DNA from: Oscillospiraceae bacterium
GTDB taxonomy: Bacteria; Bacillota; Clostridia; Oscillospirales; Ruminococcaceae
Direction of reading: 5' to 3'
DNA: 64,000 nt
Assembly (NCBI GenBank): GCA_021769725.1
Contig: JAETSI010000005.1
Span: forward strand, 79,204-143,203
A program made the position numbers and the translations under genes. The notes beneath the pieces are model-generated. The model did not search any database and was not told the DNA's origin. It saw only the letters and a program-made list of their open reading frames with translations. This document shows, piece after piece, positions 51,761 through 60,132 of the stretch (positions are counted from its first letter, which is position 1; each line of letters begins with the position of its first letter).

Positions 51761-52714
51761 TTATTTAGTATTTGACAGATCCCAACGTGGATTAGTCAGC
51801 TTCGCAGCCTTGGTATTATCAAGCAGATTATTGTTTTCCAGCTTATTCATATCAAGATAGCGGTAATTGGTTCTTTCGTCCTTGTTTCCGCCAAATATTC
51901 CCTTAATTTTATTTAATGTTCCTCCGGGATTCTTCTGAAGAACCGGACCAAGACGATGATTGGTTCTCATAAAATTAATTATATCGGCACACGTAGTCAA
52001 AAGCTTATCACTAACGTTATATACACCTGCATAACTCATATCATCAGCATTTTTAGCATAGCACAGGAGAAAATCCACCAAATTATGTACGCAGCATAAC
52101 TGAAATCCGTTCTGTCCCTGACCGATAACAAACAACGAACCATCCTTAGGATTAGTTATCCGAGACATGAGATTTTCAGTAAACTCACGTGTATAAACAG
52201 GAGAATATCTCACGATGCAACACATGATATTCTTATGATGCTGCATTTCTGAAACAAGAGCCTTTTCAGACTCAAGCTTCATTACAGCGTAGTTTGAATC
52301 CGGTTTAAGCTCTGAATCCTCACGTATAGGTTCTCTTGTTTTCGGGAAATCATAGACCTTATCTGTACTCAGAAGAATGATTTTTCCTATATTTTCCGTC
52401 ATTGCATAACGATATACGAACTTATCACAAAGCTTGCATTCGTTCATTTCTTTTTCAGTCACAATTGGACCGATATCATTATCGACAGTACAGGCGGCAT
52501 GAATCAGAATATCAACCTTGTTCTTTTCAAATACTTCAGCATATGCGTCCTTATCAGTTGGTGAAGCCTGCACAAAAGAGTAATGCAGTTTTCCCTCATT
52601 ATAAATTCCAGGTTCACGGTCAATGGCTATAACTTCAAAGCCTTTCTTCAAAAGCCCCGAACAGATATGCTGACCAATAAGACCACAGCCGCCTGTCACA
52701 ACAACTGTATTCAT
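51761..52714 (-). CDS. NAD-dependent epimerase/dehydratase (extended SDR)
   Basis: 317 residues from ATG 52714 (AAAGGAGG eight bases upstream; three earlier in-frame starts overlap or precede that site). The Rossmann motif is VVTGGCGLIGQHI, then LIHAACTVDNDIGP, LLSTDKVYDF and the catalytic YAVMK. It belongs to the sugar-nucleotide epimerase/reductase SDR group, but the substrate is not predictable. It stands alone with its own promoter and no glycosyltransferase nearby. Confidence 0.88.
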   Translation of the reverse strand: MNTVVVTGGCGLIGQHICSGLLKKGFEVIAIDREPGIYNEGKLHYSFVQASPTDKDAYAEVFEKNKVDILIHAACTVDNDIGPIVTEKEMNECKLCDKFVYRYAMTENIGKIILLSTDKVYDFPKTREPIREDSELKPDSNYAVMKLESEKALVSEMQHHKNIMCCIVRYSPVYTREFTENLMSRITNPKDGSLFVIGQGQNGFQLCCVHNLVDFLLCYAKNADDMSYAGVYNVSDKLLTTCADIINFMRTNHRLGPVLQKNPGGTLNKIKGIFGGNKDERTNYRYLDMNKLENNNLLDNTKAAKLTNPRWDLSNTK

Positions 52715-52736
52715 ACTCATAGCCTCCTTTCTGAGT

Positions 52737-52752
52737 TTAGAATACATTCTAA
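52737..52752. promoter_or_regulatory. Palindrome in the epimerase leader
   Basis: TTAGAAT-AC-ATTCTAA is a perfect palindrome placed between the promoter and the ribosome site; it is a candidate operator. Confidence 0.4.
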
Positions 52753-52759
52753 CTATAAT

Positions 52760-52788
52760 ATTATATCACAATATTATTTTTATTGCAA
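52760..52788 (-). promoter_or_regulatory. Promoter of the epimerase gene
   Basis: Minus strand TTGCAA (52788-52783), a 17-bp spacer and TATAAT (52765-52760). Confidence 0.8.
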
Positions 52789-52830
52789 CATTGTTAATAA
52801 TTTATTTACAATATTCAGAGAACTGCACAA

Positions 52831-54237
52831 TTAATCTGTTTCGCCGCTGTTCACCTTATCTATATATTTCTGAACGGTTGCACTGATTGAGTCATAGGTC
52901 TCGTTCCAGGGCGTTCCCTTAGCCGAATTTCTCAGGCTGTTGTCGAGTATTTCACCACAGTCGGCGGATACTCCTCTTGAAATATCAATAACAGGATTTT
53001 CGTCAGCAAGCTTCTGAATACTTTCTTTCATATCAACCATTTCCTGAGTCCAGCCATAGTTGTCTGTGTACATCGTATCAGCAATTGATCTTGCCTCTCC
53101 GTTCATAAGAACATAACGCTTACAGTCAAGATATTTTGCTGCCCCCTCCGGATTAGATGCACCTGTCACTATGGAATATGCCTCCATTTTTGCTGGAACA
53201 TAATACTTATCGGCTTTCGGATCTTTCGGCATGGGCACGAAAAATACATCCTCGCCATACTTTTCCTGCCAGAGCTCGGGACTTCCATACAGTTCATAAA
53301 GACCAACAGGATAGAACAGAAGCTTTCCTTCGCCGATATAATTTGGTTTATCTTCCCAGCCGTAAGCCTTGCTTCCAATGGCTATAAAATCCTTCTGGTA
53401 AAGCTCATAAAGCCAATTTTGTACACGTTCCATACTTGGATCAGCAAGATTGCTCACGATTTTTCCGTCCTTGATACTTACCGGAGGCACTCCGGTAGTA
53501 TTTATCAAACCGAACTCAAACCACCAGCCGTCAATTCCATACCGTTGATTTTTCGTATCAACATACTTTTCAAGCATTTCCTGAAAAGCATCCCATGTCC
53601 ATTCATCATTTTCGTAAAGAACAGCAGGATCTTCAAGACCTGCCTCCTGAATGGTCTTACGATTATAAAGAACAGCAACGGAATCTCCTGTGGTCTGCAC
53701 AACTGCGGTATAGTGTTTACCATCCCAAATAAGACTATCATTAATATTCTTTACATCTTCCCACAAGGGCGATTCAAACTCCACATAGTCATCAATAGGC
53801 ATAAACATCTCACGGATAGCACCTTTCGGAATAGCGTCGCCGTTTCCGGCAAAAAACAGATCTATCCCCTCTCCGCTGCTTATTGATTCTGCAAGCTTAT
53901 CGTAACGTTTATCATAGTCAACATGATAGTATTCGATATTTCCGCCGTAAATTTCCTGAAAATAATAAAGATCGGCGTGTGGAACAGGATCTGATTCAGT
54001 AGGATTTATATCCCAGTCGGACATCCATTTTACAGTTTTCTTTTCAAGTTCGCCATCAAGAGTGACATTCTTTTCATTCTTAAAAGCTTGATCCAGCTGT
54101 TCTTTCTTTTCAGCCGGCATAGTATATTCTTCTTTTTTATCAGTACCAGAACTTTTCCCGGATTTTGTACAGGCTGTCACTGGAAACACCATTACCGACA
54201 TTATCAGTGCAGCAAGAAAAGCCTTTTGCTTTCTCAT
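52831..54237 (-). CDS. Orphan extracellular solute-binding lipoprotein
   Basis: 468 residues. The signal ends in FPVTAC, giving a lipidated Cys at about 23, followed by a Lys/Ser/Glu linker. The body is a family 1 type solute-binding protein (sugar ABC class): ISSGEGIDLFFAGNGDAIPK, AVLYNRKTIQEAGLEDP, YENDEWTWDAFQEMLEKY, GKLLFYPVGLYELY, and SNPEGAAKYLDCKRYV. No permease or ATPase gene is adjacent, so it must work with transporter parts encoded elsewhere or act as a sensor. Its leader carries an 18-bp palindrome. Confidence 0.88.
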   Translation of the reverse strand: MRKQKAFLAALIMSVMVFPVTACTKSGKSSGTDKKEEYTMPAEKKEQLDQAFKNEKNVTLDGELEKKTVKWMSDWDINPTESDPVPHADLYYFQEIYGGNIEYYHVDYDKRYDKLAESISSGEGIDLFFAGNGDAIPKGAIREMFMPIDDYVEFESPLWEDVKNINDSLIWDGKHYTAVVQTTGDSVAVLYNRKTIQEAGLEDPAVLYENDEWTWDAFQEMLEKYVDTKNQRYGIDGWWFEFGLINTTGVPPVSIKDGKIVSNLADPSMERVQNWLYELYQKDFIAIGSKAYGWEDKPNYIGEGKLLFYPVGLYELYGSPELWQEKYGEDVFFVPMPKDPKADKYYVPAKMEAYSIVTGASNPEGAAKYLDCKRYVLMNGEARSIADTMYTDNYGWTQEMVDMKESIQKLADENPVIDISRGVSADCGEILDNSLRNSAKGTPWNETYDSISATVQKYIDKVNSGETD

Positions 54238-54255
54238 TATTCATTCCCCTTTATA

Positions 54256-54298
54256 TATACTAAACGCTATTGCAAATTGCGCAATAGCGTTTAGTATA
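54256..54298. repeat. Perfect 18-bp inverted repeat in solute-binding gene leader
   Basis: Arms 54256-54273 and 54281-54298 (TATACTAAACGCTATTGC and its reverse complement) flank a 7-nt loop. No terminator-like U tract follows on the minus strand; the ribosome site of the solute-binding protein gene comes next. The end GCGTTTAGTATAA is also seen, slightly changed, at 42,040-42,056. It could be a regulator site, an RNA hairpin or a miniature repeat. Confidence 0.6.
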
Positions 54299-54341
54299 AT
54301 GTTTCCAAAAAACATTATATATAAACACATTTTGCACATAT

Positions 54342-54371
54342 ATTATAATATGGTGCTCACACTTTTGTCAA
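54342..54371 (-). promoter_or_regulatory. Promoter of the solute-binding protein gene
   Basis: Minus strand TTGACA (54371-54366), an 18-bp spacer and TATAAT (54347-54342). The transcript leader is about 100 nt. Confidence 0.8.
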
Positions 54372-54403
54372 TAATAACAACAATTATATTATAAAAATCA
54401 TAT

Positions 54404-55069
54404 CTACTTATTCTGACATTCAGCAGAAAAGGAGCATTTTCCTCTCATATTGCACAGTTCGCACTTAGCAGGCTTATTCCTGACAGGAATATCTGAAATT
54501 CCTATAACAGCCGTCACTGATTTTAAAGGCATCATAATATTCTCCGCTGTCACTGTAAGTCCGATACGTCTCTGTGCATTCAGAGCTTTCAGAAGATCTT
54601 CCTGTAAATTTATGGAAAGATCGCCGTATCCCGGGCTGAAACGCCACGTTCTATAAGCAACTTTTACCTCCTTGAATATTTCATCCTCCGCCTTATCGCA
54701 GACCTGTTCGATAAGAGCACTGCAAACGCAGTCCATTGCAAGTGCGTCTGCCACATCCGTTACTCCTGCCTGACGTATCAGTTTATCTGCCTGTGACGAG
54801 AGAGTCGCTGCAAATACCACAGCCTTTCCGCATCCGCTGAGATGCTTCTTTATATCGTTACCGGTCAGAATAAGTCCAAGATTCACAAGACGTACACCGT
54901 TATCCAGCAGTTCTGTTTCGCTGATACGGTACACATACTTCGGCACTATTTTTTTCCGTGCCGTTTCATCGGCTCGTTCTATCAGCTTTCGTACAGCATC
55001 ATCTGGTTCGCCATTTACGCCCATATAGCGTGCCGCCTCACTAACCGAAACTGGTTTCAGACTAATCAT
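54404..55069 (-). CDS. Vitamin B12-dependent methionine synthase activation protein
   Basis: 221 residues, a free-standing MetH activation (AdoMet-binding) domain. The clearest motif is RTWRFSPGYGDLSINLQEDLLKAL, with RIGLTVTAENIMMPLKSVTAVIGIS after it, matching the SAM-binding loop of MetH domain 4. A C-terminal CELCNMRGKCSF cysteine cluster is common in the split version. In organisms with split MetH it supports reductive reactivation of cob(II)alamin. Its ATG overlaps the metF stop (ATGA), so the two are coupled. Confidence 0.9.
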   Translation of the reverse strand: MISLKPVSVSEAARYMGVNGEPDDAVRKLIERADETARKKIVPKYVYRISETELLDNGVRLVNLGLILTGNDIKKHLSGCGKAVVFAATLSSQADKLIRQAGVTDVADALAMDCVCSALIEQVCDKAEDEIFKEVKVAYRTWRFSPGYGDLSINLQEDLLKALNAQRRIGLTVTAENIMMPLKSVTAVIGISDIPVRNKPAKCELCNMRGKCSFSAECQNK

Positions 55070-55926
55070 GAATTAATTATTCCGGAAACTGCTTCGCTGA
55101 TCTTTCGTGCAACGTAAGCATTATTCATCGTATAAAGATGAATTCCGTCAATACCGTTTGCAGCCAGATCAACTATCTGATTTACAGCGTAAGCAATTCC
55201 TGCATCACGGAGCGCTTCCGGATTATGCTCATATTTCTGCATGATCTTCACAAATTTTTTCGGCAGACTTGCACCGCATGTCGTAACTATGCGCTCGATC
55301 TGGTTCTTGTTGACTACTGGCATTATTCCCGCTTCGATCGGCACATTTATCCCTGCAATGGCGGCTTTTTCACGGAAATCGTAGAAATATTCGTTATCAA
55401 AAAAGAGCTGAGAAATAAGATGCTCCGCACCTGCATCGACCTTTTTGCGCAGATTAATTATATCATCCACCAGACTGTCTGAGTCAGGGTGACCCTCAGG
55501 ATAGCACGCACCGGCGATATCAAACTCACCGTGCGCCTTGATATAGGTTATCAGATCGCTTGCATGGAGGAAATCTGTTTTCGGCGGTATGTCAGGATTT
55601 ATATCTCCTCTGAGCGCAAGAATATTTTCGATTTCCTTTGCTTTCAATTCTTCAAGTATTTCCGATATCTCATCCTTTGTGTTGTTTATACACGGAAGAT
55701 GTATAACAGGCGTAATGCCCATTTTTTTGATAGCTGAAGCAATATCACAAGCAAAATGACCGTTTCCGCTTCCGCCTGCACTAAAAGTTACGCTGATAAA
55801 ATCAGGTTTAAGATCCTTCATTTCGTCCAGTGTCTTATATATAACATCGATGCTGCTTGTTTTCTTCGGAGGAAAGACCTCAAAAGAAAATACTGTTTTT
55901 TCCTTAAAAATATCCTTTATACGCAT
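55066..55926 (-). CDS. metF: 5,10-Methylenetetrahydrofolate reductase
   Basis: 286 residues from ATG 55926 (TTGAGG seven bases upstream; an ATG seven codons earlier lies in the ung tail). The flavin-TIM barrel shows FSFEVFPPKKTSSID, FISVTFSAGGSGNG, PVIHLPCINNTKDEI, NILALRGDINPD, GGACYPEGHPDSDS-like and ISQLFFDNEYFYDF. It provides methyl-THF for the B12 methionine synthase whose activation protein is the next gene. Confidence 0.96.
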   Translation of the reverse strand: MRIKDIFKEKTVFSFEVFPPKKTSSIDVIYKTLDEMKDLKPDFISVTFSAGGSGNGHFACDIASAIKKMGITPVIHLPCINNTKDEISEILEELKAKEIENILALRGDINPDIPPKTDFLHASDLITYIKAHGEFDIAGACYPEGHPDSDSLVDDIINLRKKVDAGAEHLISQLFFDNEYFYDFREKAAIAGINVPIEAGIMPVVNKNQIERIVTTCGASLPKKFVKIMQKYEHNPEALRDAGIAYAVNQIVDLAANGIDGIHLYTMNNAYVARKISEAVSGIINS

Positions 55927-55939
55927 AATTTTCCTCAAT

Positions 55940-56611
55940 TCAGTCAATCGACCAGTCTATTTCCGTCATTCCCCTTGACCTGAGGAATTCGTTAGCCTGT
56001 GAAAAGTGTCTGCACCCAAAAAAACCGTTATAGGCAGAAAGTGGACTTGGATGCGCTGCTTTAAGCACCAGGTGAGCCGGATTTGTTATAAACTGTTGTT
56101 TTGCCTTTGCGTCTCCTCCCCAAAGCATAAAAACCATCGGCTTTTCACGCTGATTAAGGAGCTTTATTACATCCGTAGTGAACTCTTCCCAGCCAAGTCC
56201 ACGGTGGCTTCTAGCCTGATTTGCACGCACAGTAAGCACTGAATTAAGCAACAGAACGCCTTCTTTTGCCCATTTTGTCAGTTCCCCATGTTTTCCGAGA
56301 TTATTAATGCCAAGATCATCACGTATTTCTTTGAATATATTCACAAGAGACGGCGGAAGAGTAACTCCACGGCACACTGAAAAGCTCAATCCGTGCGCCT
56401 GCCCCTCGCCGTGATATGGATCCTGACCGATTATTACACACTTTACATCGTTGTAGGAAGTCAACTTCATTGCATTAAAAATATCGTACATTCCGGGAAA
56501 TATCCTCTGCGTGCGATATTCATTGATAAGCTTCTGTCTCAAAGAAAGATAATATTCCTTTGTGAATTCATCTTTGAGCAGCTCGTCCCATTCATTATTA
56601 AAATTTACCAT
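55940..56611 (-). CDS. ung: Uracil-DNA glycosylase
   Basis: 223 residues, family 1 UDG. The catalytic water-activating motif is GQDPYHGEGQAHGLSFSV, with LLLNSVLTVRANQARSH in the middle and the DNA-intercalation loop HPSPLSAYNGFFGCRHF near the end. It excises uracil from DNA. The start is two bases after the preceding stop and has no clear ribosome site, suggesting re-initiation. Confidence 0.97.
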   Translation of the reverse strand: MVNFNNEWDELLKDEFTKEYYLSLRQKLINEYRTQRIFPGMYDIFNAMKLTSYNDVKCVIIGQDPYHGEGQAHGLSFSVCRGVTLPPSLVNIFKEIRDDLGINNLGKHGELTKWAKEGVLLLNSVLTVRANQARSHRGLGWEEFTTDVIKLLNQREKPMVFMLWGGDAKAKQQFITNPAHLVLKAAHPSPLSAYNGFFGCRHFSQANEFLRSRGMTEIDWSID

Positions 56612-56613
56612 AA

Positions 56614-57084
56614 TTAATTATAAACCGTATCCTCATAATATTTGAATTTTACAAGAGTATTTTTCTTGTACGTCAAAGATCCCTGCTGATTGAAAGGAAC
56701 TTTCTCATATGCCTCCGGAGAACATTCAATAGTAACATTTCTGCCCTTTCTGGTGACAAAGATGAGCTCGTAATAAGCGTCCTTTATTTCAACTTTGCCG
56801 GTACTCTCAATGATCCTGAGTCTGTCGTCGCACTTTCTTATAAGAGTTGCCATTTCAACCACCGGACCGGAAACTTTCTTCTGAGCGCCGTCACGGGACG
56901 ATACAGTGTTCCTTACGCTGTCTGATCTGCGCACGCTCTCACTTCCACCGTTGCCCTGTTCCTCAAGAAAAACGGACAAAAATCTTCTGAAAGGACTTTT
57001 TCCACTAAAAAGCATAATTACAACAAGGAGTATTACAACTATCCCGGCAAGAAGGATCAACAGATTTTTTAGCTGCTGTGACAT
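56614..57084 (-). CDS. Single-pass membrane protein, DUF2500-like
   Basis: 156 residues. One N-terminal membrane helix (LLILLAGIVVILLVVIMLF), a Ser/Arg-rich linker to about residue 70, then a beta-rich domain. The segment YYELIFVTRKGRNVTIECSPEAYEKVPFNQQGSLTYKK resembles DUF2500-type domains (G-D/N-x-G-x-L-T-x-x-x-x pattern). The assignment is tentative and the function unknown. It lies between galE and ung on the same strand. Confidence 0.65.
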   Translation of the reverse strand: MSQQLKNLLILLAGIVVILLVVIMLFSGKSPFRRFLSVFLEEQGNGGSESVRRSDSVRNTVSSRDGAQKKVSGPVVEMATLIRKCDDRLRIIESTGKVEIKDAYYELIFVTRKGRNVTIECSPEAYEKVPFNQQGSLTYKKNTLVKFKYYEDTVYN

Positions 57085-57126
57085 TTTAGCACTCCTTTCC
57101 TTAACATAATCAGTGATTCGTTAGTA

Positions 57127-58140
57127 TTATTCTATACCATTGGGATTCATTTTCGTAAAATTCCAGCTATCGGCGCACATTTCCGTGATATCCGATTTTG
57201 CCTCCCAACCAAAAAGCCTTTTAGCCTTTGAAGCATCAGCAAAACAGGTAGCAATATCGCCCGACCGTCTGGGAGCAATTCGCTTATTTATCGGCTTACC
57301 GCACGCTTTTTCATACGCCGCAACGACTTCAAGTACACTGGAACCATTTCCCGTTCCAAGGTTAACTGCCTCAAATCCACTGTGATTCATTGCGTAATCG
57401 ATAGCACATACATGACCAGACGCAAGATCAACAACATGAATGTAATCCCTGACGCCTGTTCCATCGGGTGTATCGTAATCATCACCAAAAACACTGAGCT
57501 GTTCCAGTCTGCCGGCTGCAACCTGTGCAATATAAGGCACAAGATTGTTAGGAATGCCGTTTGGATCTTCACCTATAAGACCGCTCTTATGCGCTCCTAT
57601 GGGATTAAAATATCTAAGAGCGACAACGCTCATATCGCTGTCGGCAATACAACAATCCCTGAGAATCTGCTCTATCATAACCTTTGTGTAACCGTAGGGA
57701 TTAGTTGCAGAAGTAGGCATATCCTCGGTATACGGAGCTTCATTATTCATTCCGTATACGGTTGCCGACGACGAGAAAACAATTCTCTTGCAGTTATTGT
57801 CACGCATAGCCTTAAGAAGAACCAGTGTACCATAAATATTATTTGTATAATATTCAAGCGGCTTTCTGACAGATTCTCCGACAGCCTTGAGTCCTGCAAA
57901 ATGAATTACTGCGCTTATATCATTTTCCTTAAAAACAGTGTTCAGCGCATCATAATCGCAGATATCAGCGTGATAAAACTTTATTTTTTTCCCGCTTATT
58001 TTTTCAATTCTATCAATTGCTGCACTTTTAGAATTACAGAGATTATCAACAACAACGATTTCATAGTCGTATTTTAATAATTCAACACAAGTATGGCTGC
58101 CGATAAATCCGGCACCGCCCGTTACAAGAATCTGTGACAT
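57127..58140 (-). CDS. galE: UDP-glucose 4-epimerase
   Basis: 337 residues, the usual GalE length. NAD-binding VTGGAGFIGSHTCVEL, VIHFAGLKAVGES, FSSSATVYG with the catalytic Ser, and the NPYGYTKVMIEQIL Tyr/Lys pair are present; RYFNPIGAHKSGLIGEDP and GTGVRDYIHVVDLA complete the family signature. It interconverts UDP-glucose and UDP-galactose for wall polysaccharides and galactose use. It has its own promoter. Confidence 0.97.
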   Translation of the reverse strand: MSQILVTGGAGFIGSHTCVELLKYDYEIVVVDNLCNSKSAAIDRIEKISGKKIKFYHADICDYDALNTVFKENDISAVIHFAGLKAVGESVRKPLEYYTNNIYGTLVLLKAMRDNNCKRIVFSSSATVYGMNNEAPYTEDMPTSATNPYGYTKVMIEQILRDCCIADSDMSVVALRYFNPIGAHKSGLIGEDPNGIPNNLVPYIAQVAAGRLEQLSVFGDDYDTPDGTGVRDYIHVVDLASGHVCAIDYAMNHSGFEAVNLGTGNGSSVLEVVAAYEKACGKPINKRIAPRRSGDIATCFADASKAKRLFGWEAKSDITEMCADSWNFTKMNPNGIE

Positions 58141-58169
58141 AATATAAACCTCCTTTTATATATATTATA

Positions 58170-58198
58170 ATTATAATATATTTCTTTGATTTTTTCAA
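58170..58198 (-). promoter_or_regulatory. Promoter of galE
   Basis: Minus strand TTGAAA (58198-58193), a 17-bp spacer and TATAAT (58175-58170). Confidence 0.75.
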
Positions 58199-58205
58199 GA
58201 TATAT

Positions 58206-58234
58206 TTGCAAATTTCTTAAAAATATGTTATACT
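58206..58234 (+). promoter_or_regulatory. Promoter of ttcA-like gene
   Basis: TTGCAA (58206-58211), a 17-bp spacer and TATACT (58229-58234), immediately next to the divergent galE promoter. Confidence 0.75.
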
Positions 58235-58264
58235 ATTTTCATAACAATTTTGAGGAGGAATCTC

Positions 58265-58987
58265 ATGCAGAAAATTCTCGGATATATGAGAAAAGCGATT
58301 CAGGAATACAAACTCATTCAGAACGGTGACCGAATATGCGTCGGTGTTTCCGGCGGAAAAGACAGCGTTGTTATGCTCTACGGACTGCATCTGCTAAGGC
58401 GTTTCATAAATATAGACTATACAATTACCGGCATTACCCTTGACCCAGGATTCAGCGGTATGGAAACTGATTATTCGCCACTTGCTGATTTCTGCCATGA
58501 TAAGGGAATCGAATATCATGTCATCAGGACGCATATTGCCGAAATCGTTTTTGATGTAAGAAAAGAAACCAATCCATGCAGTCTTTGCGCCAGAATGCGC
58601 CGAGGAGCTCTGCACGATGCTACTGTTTCCTTAGGATGCAACAAGATCGCACTGGGTCATAATTATGACGACGCAGTTGAAACATTCATCATGAATCTAT
58701 TTACCGAGGGAAGAATCGGATGTTTCTCCCCTATTTCATATCTGGAACGCAAAAATATACATATGATACGTCCTTTAGTCTATGCCCCGGAAAAAGATGT
58801 AAAAAGAGCCGCAATAAAAAACGAACTACCAATCATTGTTTCCAACTGTCCGGCAAATGGTCATACAAATAGACAGCGAACCAAAGAGTTTCTTGCTGAG
58901 GCTGATAAGACATACGACGGTATTAAAGACCGGATATTTGGTGCAATGCAGCGTTTCGGACTTGACGGCTGGAAACCGGAAAAATAA
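58265..58987 (+). CDS. ttcA: TtcA-like tRNA 2-thiolation enzyme
   Basis: 240 residues from ATG 58265 (GAGGAGG upstream; earlier in-frame starts overlap it). The PP-loop is VGVSGGKDSVVMLYGLHLL, followed by CSLCARMRRGALHDA (Cys pair for the 4Fe-4S cluster), LGHNYDDAVETFIMNL, and CPANGHTNRQRTKEFL with the third Cys. TtcA makes 2-thiocytidine-32 in tRNA. The related TtuA/Ncs6 group shares the fold, so the exact tRNA target is inferred. Confidence 0.9.
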   Translation: MQKILGYMRKAIQEYKLIQNGDRICVGVSGGKDSVVMLYGLHLLRRFINIDYTITGITLDPGFSGMETDYSPLADFCHDKGIEYHVIRTHIAEIVFDVRKETNPCSLCARMRRGALHDATVSLGCNKIALGHNYDDAVETFIMNLFTEGRIGCFSPISYLERKNIHMIRPLVYAPEKDVKRAAIKNELPIIVSNCPANGHTNRQRTKEFLAEADKTYDGIKDRIFGAMQRFGLDGWKPEK

Positions 58988-59017
58988 AATATCCTCTCCT
59001 TGCGGAGAGGATATTTT
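58986..59017. terminator. Bidirectional terminator between ttcA and scaE
   Basis: Fourteen-base-pair perfect stem (58986-58999 with 59004-59017) with a 4-nt loop; T tract on the plus side and A/T-rich sequence on the other. Confidence 0.93.
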
Positions 59018-59044
59018 TTATTCAGTAGATTTTTGACTAATTAA

Positions 59045-60055
59045 TTAGTCTTCCTTCTTTCTGAGAACAAATGCTGTTCCAATTGCAACTGCAAGACCTG
59101 CTGTAGCAATACCTACGCCAGCAACACCTGTCTTCGGAGGATCTGTCTTCTTAGTAGTTGTTGTCTTAGGCTTAGCTGTTGTCTTGGGCTTAGTTGTTGT
59201 CTTAGGCTTAGCTGTTGTCTTGGTTGTAGTAGTTGTTGTACCTGTACCAGTTGTAGTTGTTGTAGTTGTTGTTGTTGTAGTAGTTGTTGTTGTAGTTGTA
59301 GTTGTTGTTGTTGTAGTAGTTGTTGTTGTTGTAGTTGTTGTTCCTTCGTCTTCAATCTTGATATAACCGTTTGTAATACCCTGTGTAAATGCATAAGCTT
59401 CCATCAGCATGCTTTCTTCGCTATCATACTTATAAGATGTAAACTGATCTGATGTGTTACCAGGATTCTGATATCTGATACCAATAGGATACAGATCGCC
59501 AGCCTTTGCAGTATCAGGAATTGTAAACTGCATTGAGAACATAACACCAGCTGTATTGTAGCCAATCATACCGTCTTCAGGAAGTGATGTCATACCACTT
59601 ATTGTAAGGAAACCTTCATCTAAGTAATCTGCATTTTCCGAGAACTGGAAGTTATCAAAAGCTTCCCCTCTCTTAACATAGGATCTTCCGCTCTTAGCAG
59701 GTGTAAGACGTGTATCCCAAATGGGGTGCATACCAATTGTACAAATCTTATCGTCGCATCCTTCACCAAGTGTAAAGTTTACTGTCTGTGTCGGATTAGC
59801 CTTAGCCTCCTCAAGAGTAAGCTCAATCTTATCAATAGTGATCTGAGGCTTAACCGTAGCATTTGCTGCCTCTGCAGCATCAATTGTTGTGTATGGATTT
59901 GATGAATAATAATCCTGATAAGGAGCTTCCTTATTATCCTGCTTGTTGCAGTAATTCTCTCCTGCCTCAGCAGAAGCAAAGACAGATGTTGTAGAAACAG
60001 CTACAGCAGAAACAGCGATAGCTGAAAATACTCTCTTCAGTGTATTCTTCTTCAT
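59045..60055 (-). CDS. scaE: ScaE-like cell-wall-anchored single-cohesin scaffoldin
   Basis: 336 residues from ATG 60055 (AAAGGA about ten bases upstream; ATG 60064 is too close). Signal peptide (1-29), then one cohesin-like module (about 65-220: KPQITIDKIELTLEEAKANP, MIGYNTAGVMFSMQFTIPDT, AYAFTQGITNGYIKIED), a long Thr tract, a Lys/Pro/Thr spacer, and a sorting signal: DPPKTG, a hydrophobic stretch and RKKED. This is the ScaE arrangement of R. flavefaciens, where the cohesin binds the X-dockerins of ScaB and CttA and sortase ties it to peptidoglycan. The motif is PPKTG rather than LPXTG. Gene order beside cttA and scaB supports the name. Confidence 0.8.
   Translation of the reverse strand: MKKNTLKRVFSAIAVSAVAVSTTSVFASAEAGENYCNKQDNKEAPYQDYYSSNPYTTIDAAEAANATVKPQITIDKIELTLEEAKANPTQTVNFTLGEGCDDKICTIGMHPIWDTRLTPAKSGRSYVKRGEAFDNFQFSENADYLDEGFLTISGMTSLPEDGMIGYNTAGVMFSMQFTIPDTAKAGDLYPIGIRYQNPGNTSDQFTSYKYDSEESMLMEAYAFTQGITNGYIKIEDEGTTTTTTTTTTTTTTTTTTTTTTTTTTTTTTTGTGTTTTTTKTTAKPKTTTKPKTTAKPKTTTTKKTDPPKTGVAGVGIATAGLAVAIGTAFVLRKKED
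59226..59340 (-). repeat. Threonine-codon tract in scaE
   Basis: About 38 mixed Thr codons (ACA/ACT/ACC), broken once by a Gly-Thr-Gly unit, encode the wall-spanning linker. The opposite strand reads as poly-Val, which is not a gene. Confidence 0.88.
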
Positions 60056-60091
60056 TGTTTTCATTTCCTTTCAGTTATTTGAATATATATG

Positions 60092-60120
60092 TTATCTGCC
60101 GCCGCATCAGCGGCAGATAA
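60092..60120 (-). other. GC-rich intercistronic hairpin between cttA and scaE
   Basis: TTATCTGCCGC pairs perfectly with GCGGCAGATAA (11 bp, 7-nt loop). It begins 12 bases after the cttA stop and no U tract follows in either direction. It therefore looks like a stabilising or processing hairpin that would let scaE mRNA accumulate separately, rather than a terminator. Confidence 0.6.
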
Positions 60121-60132
60121 GATAAACATGTT

